NCBI RefSeq assembly: GCF_029952445.1
Contig: NZ_JAQPPK010000013.1
Span: forward strand, 1-64,000
Direction: 5' to 3'
From: Paenarthrobacter nitroguajacolicus
GTDB lineage: Bacteria; Actinomycetota; Actinomycetes; Actinomycetales; Micrococcaceae
DNA: 64,000 nt
This document shows, piece by piece, positions 26,702 to 35,739 of this stretch. How positions within the stretch are numbered: the stretch's first letter is position 1; every line of letters starts with the position of its first letter. A program made the translations under genes and the position numbers. Under the pieces are notes generated by a model, which was not told the origin of the DNA, made no database searches, and was given only the letters and a program-made list of their open reading frames with translations.

Positions 26702-28243
26702 TCAGGCTTGTGGGTGTTCGCCGCTTGAGCGGATGCGCTCCAGCACTGCCGTGGTGGAATGCTCGGCCACGTAATCCAGGATGGTCACGGTGCCGCCGTA
26801 GCGTTCCACGGCTGCTGTCTCCTGGAGCATTTCCGGCGTGTAGTCACCGCCCTTGGCATAGACATCCGGTTTCAGGAGTTCGATCAGCGGTATGGGCGTG
26901 GGGGTATCGAAGATGGTTACGTGGTCGACGCAGCTCAGTGCGGCGATCACGGCGGCGCGGTCGGCTTCGTGGTTGACCGGACGGTCGGGTCCCTTGAGTT
27001 GCCGCACTGAAGAATCGCTGTTGAGGGCCACTACAAGCACGTCGCCGAGTTGCTTGGCCTGGTTCAGGTAGCGGGTGTGGCCGCGGTGGAGGACGTCGAA
27101 GCACCCATTGGTGAGCACGATTCTGCGTCCTTCGCTGCGGTGCTCCTCAACCCGCTTGGCCAGCTCGGTGTCCGTCAGCGCAGTATCGGCGAATCCGCGC
27201 AGGTGCCTGGCCAGCTCTTCGGTGGTGCACACGGACGTACCCGGCCTGTGGACCACGACGTCGGCGGCGGCCTGGGCCAGGTCCACGCTGGTTGTCAGTG
27301 GCAACCCGGACGCACGGGCCACGGTCAGGGCGGCAACAAACGTGTCACCCGCGCCCGAAGCCTGCTTTTCGGCCTGCGGCCGGGCCCAGGTCCTGTGCGT
27401 TGCCGGTTGTCGGGAATCGTTGTCCGGACGGATTGCCAGCGTGCCTTCTTTGTCCAAAGTCACGACGACGGCGGCCGCACCTGAGGCGCGAAGCAACTGA
27501 TCCGCGTGCGCTTCCACGAAGGGGTACCGGGCAGCACCGCCCGGAAATTCCGTGCCGATCAGCCTGGCAGCTTCCTGGGCGTTGGGCGTAGCCAGGTCTG
27601 GTTTGAGTTCGGCCCAGCGACCGGGGTGGTGCGCGTCCACCACAACGAGCATGTTCCGGCGCGATCCGGGCGCAACGCCGTCAGCACCGGGGGCCAAATG
27701 GTCCAGGATTGCGCTGCGTACGGGGCCGTCCAGCGCGCCCGCGCCGTAGTCGCACAGCACCACTGCCGCTGAACCGCGGAGGGCTTCGGGCAGCGTTGCG
27801 GCCATGCTCTCCAGGCCAACAGCCGGAACCTCCGTAGCGGCGTCGTCCAGGCGCAGCATCACTTGACCGCCGCTGCTGACCCGGAACTTGGTGGTGGTGG
27901 TCATTGCTGCATGCGCGATGACGTGGGAAACGTCCACCCCTGCCCCTTCAAGCGCTTGGGTCAGTATTCCTCCGGCCGGGTCCTCGCCGATCAACGAAAC
28001 GAAGCGGACATCCGCGCCCAGGGCTGCCAGGTTCATCGCTGTGTTGGCTGCACCTCCGGGAGCGAAATCGCGGCGCTGGACCTGGACAACAGGGGCCGGT
28101 GCTTCACGGCAGAACCGCTCAATGGTTCCGTCCCACCAGCCGTCCAGGATGGAGTCGCCGATGACCGTCACAACAGGGCGTTCCTCGGCCAAGCGGCCCG
28201 GCAACCAGTCGGCCAGACCTTCTTGATTGGATAGGCGTGCCAT
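26702..28243 (-). CDS. hldE: HldE-like bifunctional heptose-7-phosphate kinase/heptose-1-phosphate nucleotidyltransferase (copy 1)
   Basis: The protein has 513 residues with two domains. The first (about 20-340) is a PfkB/ribokinase-type kinase with SASGAGDTFVAAL-type active site near 305. The second (about 370-513) is a cytidylyltransferase-fold domain with TNGCFDVLHRGHTRYL (the HxGH motif) and VYAKGGDYTPE, both typical of RfaE/HldE. It should phosphorylate heptose-7-phosphate at C1 and later activate heptose-1-phosphate with a nucleotide, ADP in known cases. AAGG precedes the ATG. It is divergent from a GT9 gene, with only 90 bp between. Confidence 0.85.
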   Translation of the reverse strand: MARLSNQEGLADWLPGRLAEERPVVTVIGDSILDGWWDGTIERFCREAPAPVVQVQRRDFAPGGAANTAMNLAALGADVRFVSLIGEDPAGGILTQALEGAGVDVSHVIAHAAMTTTTKFRVSSGGQVMLRLDDAATEVPAVGLESMAATLPEALRGSAAVVLCDYGAGALDGPVRSAILDHLAPGADGVAPGSRRNMLVVVDAHHPGRWAELKPDLATPNAQEAARLIGTEFPGGAARYPFVEAHADQLLRASGAAAVVVTLDKEGTLAIRPDNDSRQPATHRTWARPQAEKQASGAGDTFVAALTVARASGLPLTTSVDLAQAAADVVVHRPGTSVCTTEELARHLRGFADTALTDTELAKRVEEHRSEGRRIVLTNGCFDVLHRGHTRYLNQAKQLGDVLVVALNSDSSVRQLKGPDRPVNHEADRAAVIAALSCVDHVTIFDTPTPIPLIELLKPDVYAKGGDYTPEMLQETAAVERYGGTVTILDYVAEHSTTAVLERIRSSGEHPQA

Positions 28244-28333
28244 GGGGTACCTTCCGGTTGGGCAACAAATCCTGTTCCCCTCAGGTACCCCGCGGACCGT
28301 GCTTCACACGCCGTACCGGAAGGAAAAGCATCC

Positions 28334-29509
28334 ATGGACAATCCTCCGGTGGACCTGGGGTCCGGCGTCGGGCCAGTGCTGGAAAAGTTCAGCGACGTAC
28401 GTCGGATCGTGGTGCTCAGGGGCGGCGGGTTGGGCGACCTCATCTACACCTACCCAGCGTTGAATGCGCTGAGAAACGCCTACCCCCAAGCAAAGGTGAC
28501 CCTTCTGGGCACGCCCGTCCACGCGGCAGTGGCGGCGGCTACGGACGGTCCGGTTGACGACGTCGAACTCCTCCCCGTGGCGCGTGGGGTCCACGACGGT
28601 CCCCGCAACGGGGAGCGTTTCGAGGATGATGCTGAAGACGTGGCAGCTCAGGAGGCGTTTTTTGAGGCCATGCGGGCCCGGGAGTTCGATATCGCGCTCC
28701 AGATGCATGGCGGTGGCCGCTTTTCCAACCCCTTCCTGCTCCGGCTGGGGGCACGGCACACCGTAGGAACCCGCACCAAGGACGCCGAACCACTGGAGCG
28801 GAACCTGGAGTACGTCTACTACCAAAACGAGCCGGACCGCTGGCTGGAAGTGGCTGCTTTGGCTGGAGCTCCCACCATCATCTCCCCTCCCTTGCTCCCC
28901 AAACCCGAGTATCAGCAGAACATCGCCGGGTTGAGGGATCCCCAGCGGTCGTCGCTGGTGATTGTCCACCCGGGCGCCACTGATCCGCGGAGGCGGTGGC
29001 CGGCGTCGTACTTTGCCGAAGCTGCGGCGGCTGTCGCGGCAGAAGGGGCGCAGGTGCTGATCGTCGGGGACAGGTCTGAGAAGGCGTTGGCGCAGGAAGT
29101 CGCGGAGTTGGCCGGCCGCCAACTCCAGGACGGACAGCGGCAGGCTGTGACCTCCGTGGCCGGTGAATTGGACATTGGAGATCTCGCTGCCCTGCTGGCG
29201 GAGGCCTCCGTGATGCTGGCCAGCGACAGCGGACCGCGGCATCTGGCCCAAGCTTTGGGAACACCCACCGTGGGGATCTTCTGGGTGGGCAATGTATTCA
29301 ACGCAGGTCCCCGCGGACGCGGCCTGCACCGCATCCACATGTCGTGGCTGACCCGGTGCCCGCGCTGCGGAGCGGATATCACCCAGGTTGGCTGGACCGC
29401 CCCGCACTGCGGCCACGACGACACCCTCATCAGGGGCATCGCCGTGGCCGACGTTGTTCAGGACGTGCTGGACCTTACGGCCACGAGCCTTCTTCTGCGG
29501 GGCAAATGA
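28334..29509 (+). CDS. GT9-family (heptosyltransferase-like) glycosyltransferase with C-terminal Cys/His motif
   Basis: A 391-residue protein begins with RRIVVLRGGGLGDLIYTYPAL, the GT9 (WaaC/WaaF) N-terminal signature. The donor-site region follows: VIVHPGATDPRRRWP near 215 and LASDSGPRHLAQALGTPTVGIF near 310. GT9 enzymes use ADP-heptose. The tail has CPRCGADITQ and then HCGH, a possible zinc ribbon not usual in WaaC. The ribosome site AAGGAAA is good. The 3' end overlaps the convergent SDR gene by 35 bp. Confidence 0.85.
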   Translation: MDNPPVDLGSGVGPVLEKFSDVRRIVVLRGGGLGDLIYTYPALNALRNAYPQAKVTLLGTPVHAAVAAATDGPVDDVELLPVARGVHDGPRNGERFEDDAEDVAAQEAFFEAMRAREFDIALQMHGGGRFSNPFLLRLGARHTVGTRTKDAEPLERNLEYVYYQNEPDRWLEVAALAGAPTIISPPLLPKPEYQQNIAGLRDPQRSSLVIVHPGATDPRRRWPASYFAEAAAAVAAEGAQVLIVGDRSEKALAQEVAELAGRQLQDGQRQAVTSVAGELDIGDLAALLAEASVMLASDSGPRHLAQALGTPTVGIFWVGNVFNAGPRGRGLHRIHMSWLTRCPRCGADITQVGWTAPHCGHDDTLIRGIAVADVVQDVLDLTATSLLLRGK

Positions 29510-30170
29510 GGAGTTCGCGGACCTCGCTGCCGAACGGCTGGGAGAGCGCGAACACCACGGCTTGCGCCACGTTGGCGGGATCGTTGAGCTTGGAATCGTC
29601 CTGCGGCTTGTACTGTTCATCGCGGTCGTCGAAGAAGTGGGTCTTCATGCCGCCCGGGATGATAGTGGTGACGCCAATGACCCCACCCGTTTCGGCCGCC
29701 AAGGCACGGCTGAAGCCGATGACCCCGAACTTCGAGGCACAGTAGGCCGTGGCGTCCGGGAGTGCCCGCAGACCCAAGGTGGACGCGATGGTCACGGCCC
29801 GGCCGCGGGATCCCTTGAGGTACGGCAGTGCCGCGCGAATGGTGGAAACGGTGCCCAGGAGGTTCACTCCAATGACCTTTTCCCATTCGTCGGCCGGGAC
29901 GTCGCCCAACTTGCCGCAGCGATCAATGCCCGCCGCGGTGACCACGCCGTCCAGCCCGCCCAGGCTTTCGGCAGCTTCCTTGACGGCCGCCTCGACGGCC
30001 GCACGGTCGGACACGTCCACTTCCAAGGCTTTGGCCCCCGCGACGTTGCTGACGTCCCGGTCGAAAACGATCGGCGTACCACCGGCGTCGCGGATGGCTT
30101 CCACGATTGCAGCGCCAAGGCCGGAGCCGCCTCCGGTGACTATGACGCGTCCAGGTGTTTGCGTGTTCAT
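29475..30170 (-). CDS. Short-chain dehydrogenase/reductase
   Basis: The 231-residue classical SDR has GGGSGLGAA (cofactor site, 11-19), TAAGIDRCGK (the NAG-equivalent region), a catalytic Ser in IASTLG, and AYCASKF (YxxxK). AAGGAA precedes the ATG at 30170. It follows the second HldE-like gene by 29 bp and is the last gene of the leftward glycan operon. It may oxidise or epimerise a sugar. The exact reaction cannot be told. Confidence 0.85.
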   Translation of the reverse strand: MNTQTPGRVIVTGGGSGLGAAIVEAIRDAGGTPIVFDRDVSNVAGAKALEVDVSDRAAVEAAVKEAAESLGGLDGVVTAAGIDRCGKLGDVPADEWEKVIGVNLLGTVSTIRAALPYLKGSRGRAVTIASTLGLRALPDATAYCASKFGVIGFSRALAAETGGVIGVTTIIPGGMKTHFFDDRDEQYKPQDDSKLNDPANVAQAVVFALSQPFGSEVRELLICPAEEGSWP

Positions 30171-30199
30171 GCGGTTCCTTTCGTTGATCCTGCTGATGG

Positions 30200-31642
30200 T
30201 CAGCTGACCTTGGCCAGTGCTGCGGCCAAGCCGCTGGTGGAGCGTGCCGGATGGAAGGGCACCGTCACGCAGCGCCCTCCCCAACCCGCCAGGAGACGTG
30301 CTTCCGGCAATTCTTCGGGGGTGTAGTCGCCACCTTTGACCCAGATGTCAGGCCGTATCCCGCGCAGGCAGTCCTCGGGGGTGTCCTCGCCGAAGACCAC
30401 CACGGCATCAACGCATTCGAGCGCCAGCAGCAACTCCGCCCGATCTTCCACACTGACAATCGGCCGATGCGCACCCTTGAGCCGTCGGACGGATTCGTCC
30501 GAGTTCAGGCACACGATAAGACAGTCGCCCATGCTTCTCGCCGCCGCCAGGGTCCGGGCATGGCCTGCGTGCAGAAGGTCGAAACATCCACCGGTAGCCA
30601 CCACGGTCCCTCCGGAGTCACGGACGGAGCGGGCAAGGCGGATGCCGTCGGGGCGAAGATCGGTGGCATCCACCAGTTCCAGGCCCTTAAGTTCGACGAC
30701 GGGACTCGCCGTGGGCGCTTGCCCTGGTTCCGGTTCCGCCGCCACCGCTGGAGGCACCGTCTCCGCGAGCGACGCCGCTCCCCCAGCGGCCAGGAAGGCA
30801 GAAGCATCCTCCACGGCCCGTGCCGCAGCCAGCCACAGGTCCAGGCCCCGGCCCAAATGGGTAGCGAGGCTTCCTGCAAGGCGGTCTCCGGCGCCGCACG
30901 GATCGGTGACGTTGGTGGCCGGAGCGGGAATGGCCTGGGGCGGGCTGCCCGCAGGCAACAAGAGCGCTCCGTCCTCGCCCCTTGTCACCAGCACGGAGCG
31001 GCTGCCCCATTTGTCCAGAAGGTGCCGCCCGGCTTCCTCTGCACCCGCGCACGCCCCCTCCAGCCCGGCCGCCTTTGCGGATGCGAGTGCTTCGGAAAGG
31101 TTGGGCGTGACCACGGCCACCCCCTCCACCGGCTGCGAACCGGCAGGATGCGGATCCCACACCACCGGGACGTGCCGGGCAGCATCCGTGAGGGCCGAGC
31201 GGATGTCCGTATTGGCGGTGATTCCTCGGCCGTAGTCCGCCACGACTATGGCATCGGCTGATCCGATGGCCGCGAGCATCTCCCCCGTACTGGACGGGAC
31301 CGGGGCCGGTGCACAGCCCTGATCGAACCTCACCATCGGATGGGTCCCGATCCGCACCCGCGTCTTCGTGGGCGTGGGAGCCAGCGGAGCGCCGGCGAGC
31401 ACCGACACTCCTGCCAGTGCGAGCCTGAGGTGGCTCGCGCCGTCGTCGTCCGCCAGTGCGGTGACCAACGTGACCTCGTGGCCGTCGCGCGCCAACAAGG
31501 TAGCTACCAGCCCGGCACCACCTGCACGACGCCGGACGTCGGCGACGTCCACCACCGGCACCGGCGCGTCGGGGCTGAGCCGGGTGGCGGTGCCGTTGAT
31601 GTCGACGTCAAGGAGGAGATCGCCGACTACCGTGATCCTCAT
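30200..31642 (-). CDS. HldE-like bifunctional kinase/nucleotidyltransferase (copy 2)
   Basis: 480 residues with the same two-domain plan as copy 1. The PfkB-type kinase starts at VVGDLLLDVDINGTATR and contains DPCGAGDRLAGSL near 250. The nucleotidyltransferase contains TGGCFDLLHAGHART near 350 and IWVKGGDYTPEEL. The two copies are clearly diverged, so they are probably not redundant. They may use different anomers, nucleotides or heptoses. GGAGGTGG lies before the ATG, which overlaps the gmhA stop by 4 bp. Confidence 0.83.
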   Translation of the reverse strand: MRITVVGDLLLDVDINGTATRLSPDAPVPVVDVADVRRRAGGAGLVATLLARDGHEVTLVTALADDDGASHLRLALAGVSVLAGAPLAPTPTKTRVRIGTHPMVRFDQGCAPAPVPSSTGEMLAAIGSADAIVVADYGRGITANTDIRSALTDAARHVPVVWDPHPAGSQPVEGVAVVTPNLSEALASAKAAGLEGACAGAEEAGRHLLDKWGSRSVLVTRGEDGALLLPAGSPPQAIPAPATNVTDPCGAGDRLAGSLATHLGRGLDLWLAAARAVEDASAFLAAGGAASLAETVPPAVAAEPEPGQAPTASPVVELKGLELVDATDLRPDGIRLARSVRDSGGTVVATGGCFDLLHAGHARTLAAARSMGDCLIVCLNSDESVRRLKGAHRPIVSVEDRAELLLALECVDAVVVFGEDTPEDCLRGIRPDIWVKGGDYTPEELPEARLLAGWGGRCVTVPFHPARSTSGLAAALAKVS

Positions 31643-32352
31643 GGTTTGCCACCTCCAGGAGCACCTGGAGACCCTGTAAACCGGGCGGCGCGCCTGGCGA
31701 CCTCGGCGTCGAAAGCCCGGCAGACAGCATGGACTGCGATGAGATGGCCTTCCTGGGCGTTGGCGGAGATGGCATCGATGGTGATGGCTTGGTCGCTGGC
31801 ATCGGCAAGCGGGTTGGGGCCTGCGCCCGTTAGTGCCCACGTTGTGATGCCGCGTTCCTGCGCTGCCCGCACCGCTTTGAGCAGGTTGGGGCTGCGTCCG
31901 CTGGTGGAGAGAAGCATGAGCACATCGCCTGTGCGGCCGTGTGCCCTGACTTGCCGGGCGAACACTTCGTCATAGCCGTAATCGTTGGACAGCGCTGTGA
32001 CGGCGGAAGATTCGGCGTGGAGTGAGATCGCAGAAAACGGGGCGCGTTCTTCGTCGAACCTGCCCACGAGTTCGGCCGTCAGGTGCTGGGCCTCGGCGGC
32101 TGACCCGCCGTTGCCGGCAGCCAGCAGCCGCTGCCCGGACAGCAGCCTGGTGGCAAGTTCTGTTCCCCATTCCGACAAGCGGTGGGACTGCGAGCGCAGC
32201 GACTCCAGCGCCGGCAGGACGTTGTCCAGGTGTTTGGTGACCTCGGCATAGTGGGTGGGGTCGCTGGGCTCGGGGCTCCAGCGGGCAGGGAGGGTATCGG
32301 GGATGGAGCTTGGGAGGGTGGACCCGATGGTCGCCCGGGCTTCGAATGTCAC
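31639..32352 (-). CDS. gmhA: SIS-domain phosphoheptose isomerase
   Basis: GmhA converts sedoheptulose-7-phosphate to D-glycero-D-manno-heptose-7-phosphate, the entry to the heptose pathway. In this 237-residue protein a 40-residue extension precedes the SIS domain. That domain contains LLAAGNGGSAAEAQHLTAEL (a near-exact GmhA motif), DVLMLLSTSGRSPN and a C-terminal EGHLIAVHAVCRAF. The GTG start at 32352 overlaps the GT4 stop (GTGA). Its position between glycosyltransferases and HldE supports the heptose role over other SIS functions. Confidence 0.85.
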   Translation of the reverse strand: MTFEARATIGSTLPSSIPDTLPARWSPEPSDPTHYAEVTKHLDNVLPALESLRSQSHRLSEWGTELATRLLSGQRLLAAGNGGSAAEAQHLTAELVGRFDEERAPFSAISLHAESSAVTALSNDYGYDEVFARQVRAHGRTGDVLMLLSTSGRSPNLLKAVRAAQERGITTWALTGAGPNPLADASDQAITIDAISANAQEGHLIAVHAVCRAFDAEVARRAARFTGSPGAPGGGKP

Positions 32353-33617
32353 AGCGCCGTTCCTTCCAGTGGTTCCAATCCTTCATCGGCCTGCCGGGAC
32401 AGCCCCGCAGCCAGGACTGACCGGTACGCCTTCTCGGTGTCAGCCGCGATGCGTTCCCAGGAGTAGCGCGAGCGCGCACGGCGGGAACCTGCGCGGCCCA
32501 TGTCCGCGCGGAGCTCCGGGTCTGCCAGCAGTTTGGCCAGTGCTTCAGCCAGCGCTTCGGGATCCCGCGGCGGGACGTGAAGTCCCGTCTTCTGGTCCAC
32601 GACGGTTTCCCTGAGCCCTCCCACCGCCGCGGCCACCACAGGTACCCCGCAGGCCATCGCTTCAAGGGGGACGATGCCGAAGGGTTCGTACCAAGGCGTG
32701 CAGACCACGGCGTCCGCGCTGCGGAAAATGCCGGGCATGGAGTCACGCGGGACTTGTCCCCGCATGGTCACCATGTCCTCGACGCCGAGCTCTTTGGCCA
32801 AGGATCTGAGCCGCTGGGCCTCTGGGTCCTCTTCGAGGTTGAGGGCATCGCCGGAACCACCAACAATCAGCAACTCCACGTCGTTGAAGCCTGCCTCCGC
32901 CAAAAGTGGCAGGGCCCGGATGATCAGGTCCACACCCTTGCGTTGCACCAGGCGCCCCACGCTCAGGATCCGATGCGTACGTGACCTGGGTTCGGCGTCG
33001 GACGTTCCGGGGAAAAGATTGAGGTCCACACCGCAGGGGGCAATGGAGATTTTGGACCGGCTGATGCCCAGGGCCTTGAGTTCGAAGACCTCATCCGGGC
33101 ACGTGGCGATCACCCAGTCCGCGGTGCGGCCTACCCATGGTTCCAGCCATTCACGAGCCGGCGGACTGGTGTCCGCAGCCCCTTGGTGCCTTCGCTTCAC
33201 GGACCCCAAAGCGTGGAAGGTCTGGACCACGGGGACAGGGTCGGCAGCACCCGCCCGGCGGGATGCCTGGATGGCCGCGAGACCGGACATCCAGAAATGA
33301 GCATGGACCACATCCGGCAGTTGACCAGCCCAATCCGCGCAGATTCCGTCCGCCAACTCGCCCATGAAGGGCAGCAATTCGTCCTTGGGGACCCTCCTGG
33401 CCGGGCCCGCGTCCACGTTCACCACCGTGAGTCCCGGACCAACCTGCACCCTCGCGGGGAGCCCCGGGTCATCACGCCTCGTGTAGACCGTGACCTGATG
33501 GCCGCGGTCGGCAAGCGCTGAAGACAGCGCAGCCACATGGACGTTCTGCCCTCCGGCGTCAACGCCTCCCAAGGCCGCCAGCGGACTGGCGTGTTCGGAA
33601 ACCATGGAGATTTTCAT
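32349..33617 (-). CDS. GT4-family glycosyltransferase
   Basis: This 422-residue retaining glycosyltransferase has a GT-B fold. The N-terminus has GGVDAGGQNVHVAALSSAL, and the C-terminal domain has ILSVGRLVQRKGVDL and EPFGIVPLEAMACG (the E-x7-E donor motif). The family transfers from nucleotide sugars; the N-terminal GGQNVHV motif occurs in sucrose-phosphate-synthase-like and MshA-like enzymes. It overlaps both neighbours by 4 bp within the heptose operon. It is probably cytosolic or membrane-associated and builds the glycan to which heptose is added. Confidence 0.85.
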   Translation of the reverse strand: MKISMVSEHASPLAALGGVDAGGQNVHVAALSSALADRGHQVTVYTRRDDPGLPARVQVGPGLTVVNVDAGPARRVPKDELLPFMGELADGICADWAGQLPDVVHAHFWMSGLAAIQASRRAGAADPVPVVQTFHALGSVKRRHQGAADTSPPAREWLEPWVGRTADWVIATCPDEVFELKALGISRSKISIAPCGVDLNLFPGTSDAEPRSRTHRILSVGRLVQRKGVDLIIRALPLLAEAGFNDVELLIVGGSGDALNLEEDPEAQRLRSLAKELGVEDMVTMRGQVPRDSMPGIFRSADAVVCTPWYEPFGIVPLEAMACGVPVVAAAVGGLRETVVDQKTGLHVPPRDPEALAEALAKLLADPELRADMGRAGSRRARSRYSWERIAADTEKAYRSVLAAGLSRQADEGLEPLEGTAL

Positions 33618-34654
33618 GGGTGCGTCCTCTCTGTGTCATGGCTGGCGGCTGTGTGGCTGGTGGCTGTGTGGCTCGTGTTCGCGCGGAGTTCGCCCAGGAG
33701 TTCGTCCCAGGCCCTGTGGAACTTGCCGAGCCCGTATCGTTCCAGTGCCGCCTCCCGGGCGACGATGCCCATGGCGTACGCGTCCTCGGGGTCATCCAGC
33801 AATCGCTTGGCGAACCTTTGGAGATCGCCGACGTCGTTGGAGACCAGGCCTGCGTCCCGCGGTATCGCGCGGGCAGCTTCAGTTGTGGCCAGAGCAAGTA
33901 CAGGCATGCCCAGGTGCATGGCTTCCAGAAGCGACAACCCCAGCGAGGTCCATCTCAGCGGGTGCAGGTACAGGCGGCAGCAAGCCAGTTCCTTGTGCAG
34001 TTGCTTGGCCGGCACATCACCGGCGATGCGTAGCCTTTCTTCGCTGAGGCCCAGGTCTTTCAGGTTCAGGGCTTGAGGGAGGGATTCCGTGCCCATTCCG
34101 AACACCCGCAGGGCCCCCACGCGAGCGAATCCCGGCAAAAGATCCGTTCCCGTGACCCGGCCGCGCCGGACGGGCTCGTTGACCACCACGCCCATCTCTT
34201 CCAGTTCACCGGTGTACTGCCTGCCCGGGTCCGGGATGCCGTGCTCTATGACCGTGGTGCTTGCGGTGCCCGTGTCCCAGAAAAGTTGGTTGAAGTGGGT
34301 CACGTGGACCACGGGGATGCTGGCTTGGTCCGCCAAGGGATGGAGGGTGAACGGGACATCGCCCTTGGGGGTGTTGTGTTCCAGGTACACGGCTGGAAGG
34401 TCAACACCCGGCCGACGACCCAACGTCCGGGCCACCGCCGCGATTTCCTCAGGCCTTTGCAGCACCACTGCATCGACGCTGTCCGGGTCGAGGGTCTCCA
34501 GATCCACTTCCTGCGCCGCGGCAGGCCAGTTACGGCCACCCCGCCCCAAACCCCAGGCGCCGCCGTCGGGCGTTTTGGGAAGCAGGTAATCATGGCGGCC
34601 GCGGACGAAGGCTTCCATCCACCCGCCGTGGACGTGCCACACCAGGATCCTCAT
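33614..34654 (-). CDS. GT4-like glycosyltransferase
   Basis: A 346-residue GT-B-type protein opens MRILVWHVHGGWMEAFVRG. The second domain has LYLHPLRWTSLGLSLLEAMH, equivalent to the E-x7-E donor-binding loop with a substituted first Glu. The C-terminus has a short repeat, TSHTATSHTAASHD. The ATG at 34654 overlaps the GT9 stop (ATGA). The acceptor and donor are unknown. The operon suggests it acts in the same heptose-containing glycan. Confidence 0.75.
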   Translation of the reverse strand: MRILVWHVHGGWMEAFVRGRHDYLLPKTPDGGAWGLGRGGRNWPAAAQEVDLETLDPDSVDAVVLQRPEEIAAVARTLGRRPGVDLPAVYLEHNTPKGDVPFTLHPLADQASIPVVHVTHFNQLFWDTGTASTTVIEHGIPDPGRQYTGELEEMGVVVNEPVRRGRVTGTDLLPGFARVGALRVFGMGTESLPQALNLKDLGLSEERLRIAGDVPAKQLHKELACCRLYLHPLRWTSLGLSLLEAMHLGMPVLALATTEAARAIPRDAGLVSNDVGDLQRFAKRLLDDPEDAYAMGIVAREAALERYGLGKFHRAWDELLGELRANTSHTATSHTAASHDTERTHP

Positions 34655-35739
34655 GGTTTCCACACCTTTCGTCGGGTGCTCAGGGAGGAAACGCCGCCAA
34701 GAAGCCTTTCCACCGCTTCCACAACCTGTTCAGGAGTCACGGAGCTCAGGCACGGATGGCCGGGGACCGGGCAAACGCGGGCGCGGGAGTTTTTGCAGGC
34801 AGCTTCCTGGTCGCCGAGCAGTTCCAGCGGCACGCCATAAGGCGCCCAACGGATGGCCGGCACCACCGGGGCGAACAAACACACCACCGGGGTCCCTACC
34901 GCTGCCGCCAAATGGGCGGGTCCGGTATTTCCGGTAACCACGACGGCGGCCCCGGCAAGTACCGCTGCCAGCGTCCGGAGGTTGGTTCCGCCGCCGAGGT
35001 TCCGGGCCGAGGGCCCGGCCACAGTAGCCGTGAGCGAGGTTTCGCCGGGCCCACCCGTGACTACCACCCGATGCCCGTAGGCCTCCAGCAGTTCCACAGT
35101 TGCCGCGTGATGCAGTGCCGGCCAGGCCCTGGCTGGTGCAGCAGCACCCGGGTGGACCACGATGTACGGTCCCTCTTCGGCCAGTTCATCCACCACTCCC
35201 TCAGGGTCCAGGCCTGGGGTGATGCGGAGTTTGCCGTCGTCGCCGTTGGGCAACACGTAGCCACCTGCTTCGGCGATGGTGAGGGCCCGCACCGTTTCCG
35301 GCTGGTCCTCGGGGAAGTCCTCACCGGGTTTGAGGCGAACATCCAGGAGGGAGCCGGCGTAGTCCGTGGACGCACCAGTTATTTTCCTGACACCGGCCAG
35401 ACGCAAAAGCAGTGCAAGGGGAAGCGGGGATTGGTGGAAGGACGTGAGGATCACGGCCTCCTGGATGCGGGAACTGCGGACGAAGTTGATCAGTGCATCG
35501 GTCACTTCAGTTGTTGCCGGAGGGGCAGGATTCACAATCCACGGGGAGGCCCACGTGTGCACCTGGGTTACCCCGGGCAGCATCTCCGCAGCCGCCGCTC
35601 CTTCCGGGCCACACAGGAGGACGACGTCGTTGGGGCGGCTCCCGTCGGGCCGGCTTCCGTTCGCCACGGCACGAAGGGCGGGTCCCGACAGGAGGACGTC
35701 GCCCATGCTGTCCAAACGGGCCACCAGGACGCGGCTCAT
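34651..35739 (-). CDS. GT9-family heptosyltransferase-like protein
   Basis: In this 362-residue protein the N-terminal signature is RVLVARLDSMGDVLLSGPAL. VVHPGAAAPARAWP and VVTGNTGPAHLAAAVGTPVVCLF are the GT9 donor-site segments. A Cys-containing tail, CKNSRARVCPVPGHPC, resembles the cysteine-rich ends of some WaaF homologues. It overlaps gmhB and the GT4-like gene by 4 bp each, so it is in the core operon. Confidence 0.85.
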   Translation of the reverse strand: MSRVLVARLDSMGDVLLSGPALRAVANGSRPDGSRPNDVVLLCGPEGAAAAEMLPGVTQVHTWASPWIVNPAPPATTEVTDALINFVRSSRIQEAVILTSFHQSPLPLALLLRLAGVRKITGASTDYAGSLLDVRLKPGEDFPEDQPETVRALTIAEAGGYVLPNGDDGKLRITPGLDPEGVVDELAEEGPYIVVHPGAAAPARAWPALHHAATVELLEAYGHRVVVTGGPGETSLTATVAGPSARNLGGGTNLRTLAAVLAGAAVVVTGNTGPAHLAAAVGTPVVCLFAPVVPAIRWAPYGVPLELLGDQEAACKNSRARVCPVPGHPCLSSVTPEQVVEAVERLLGGVSSLSTRRKVWKP

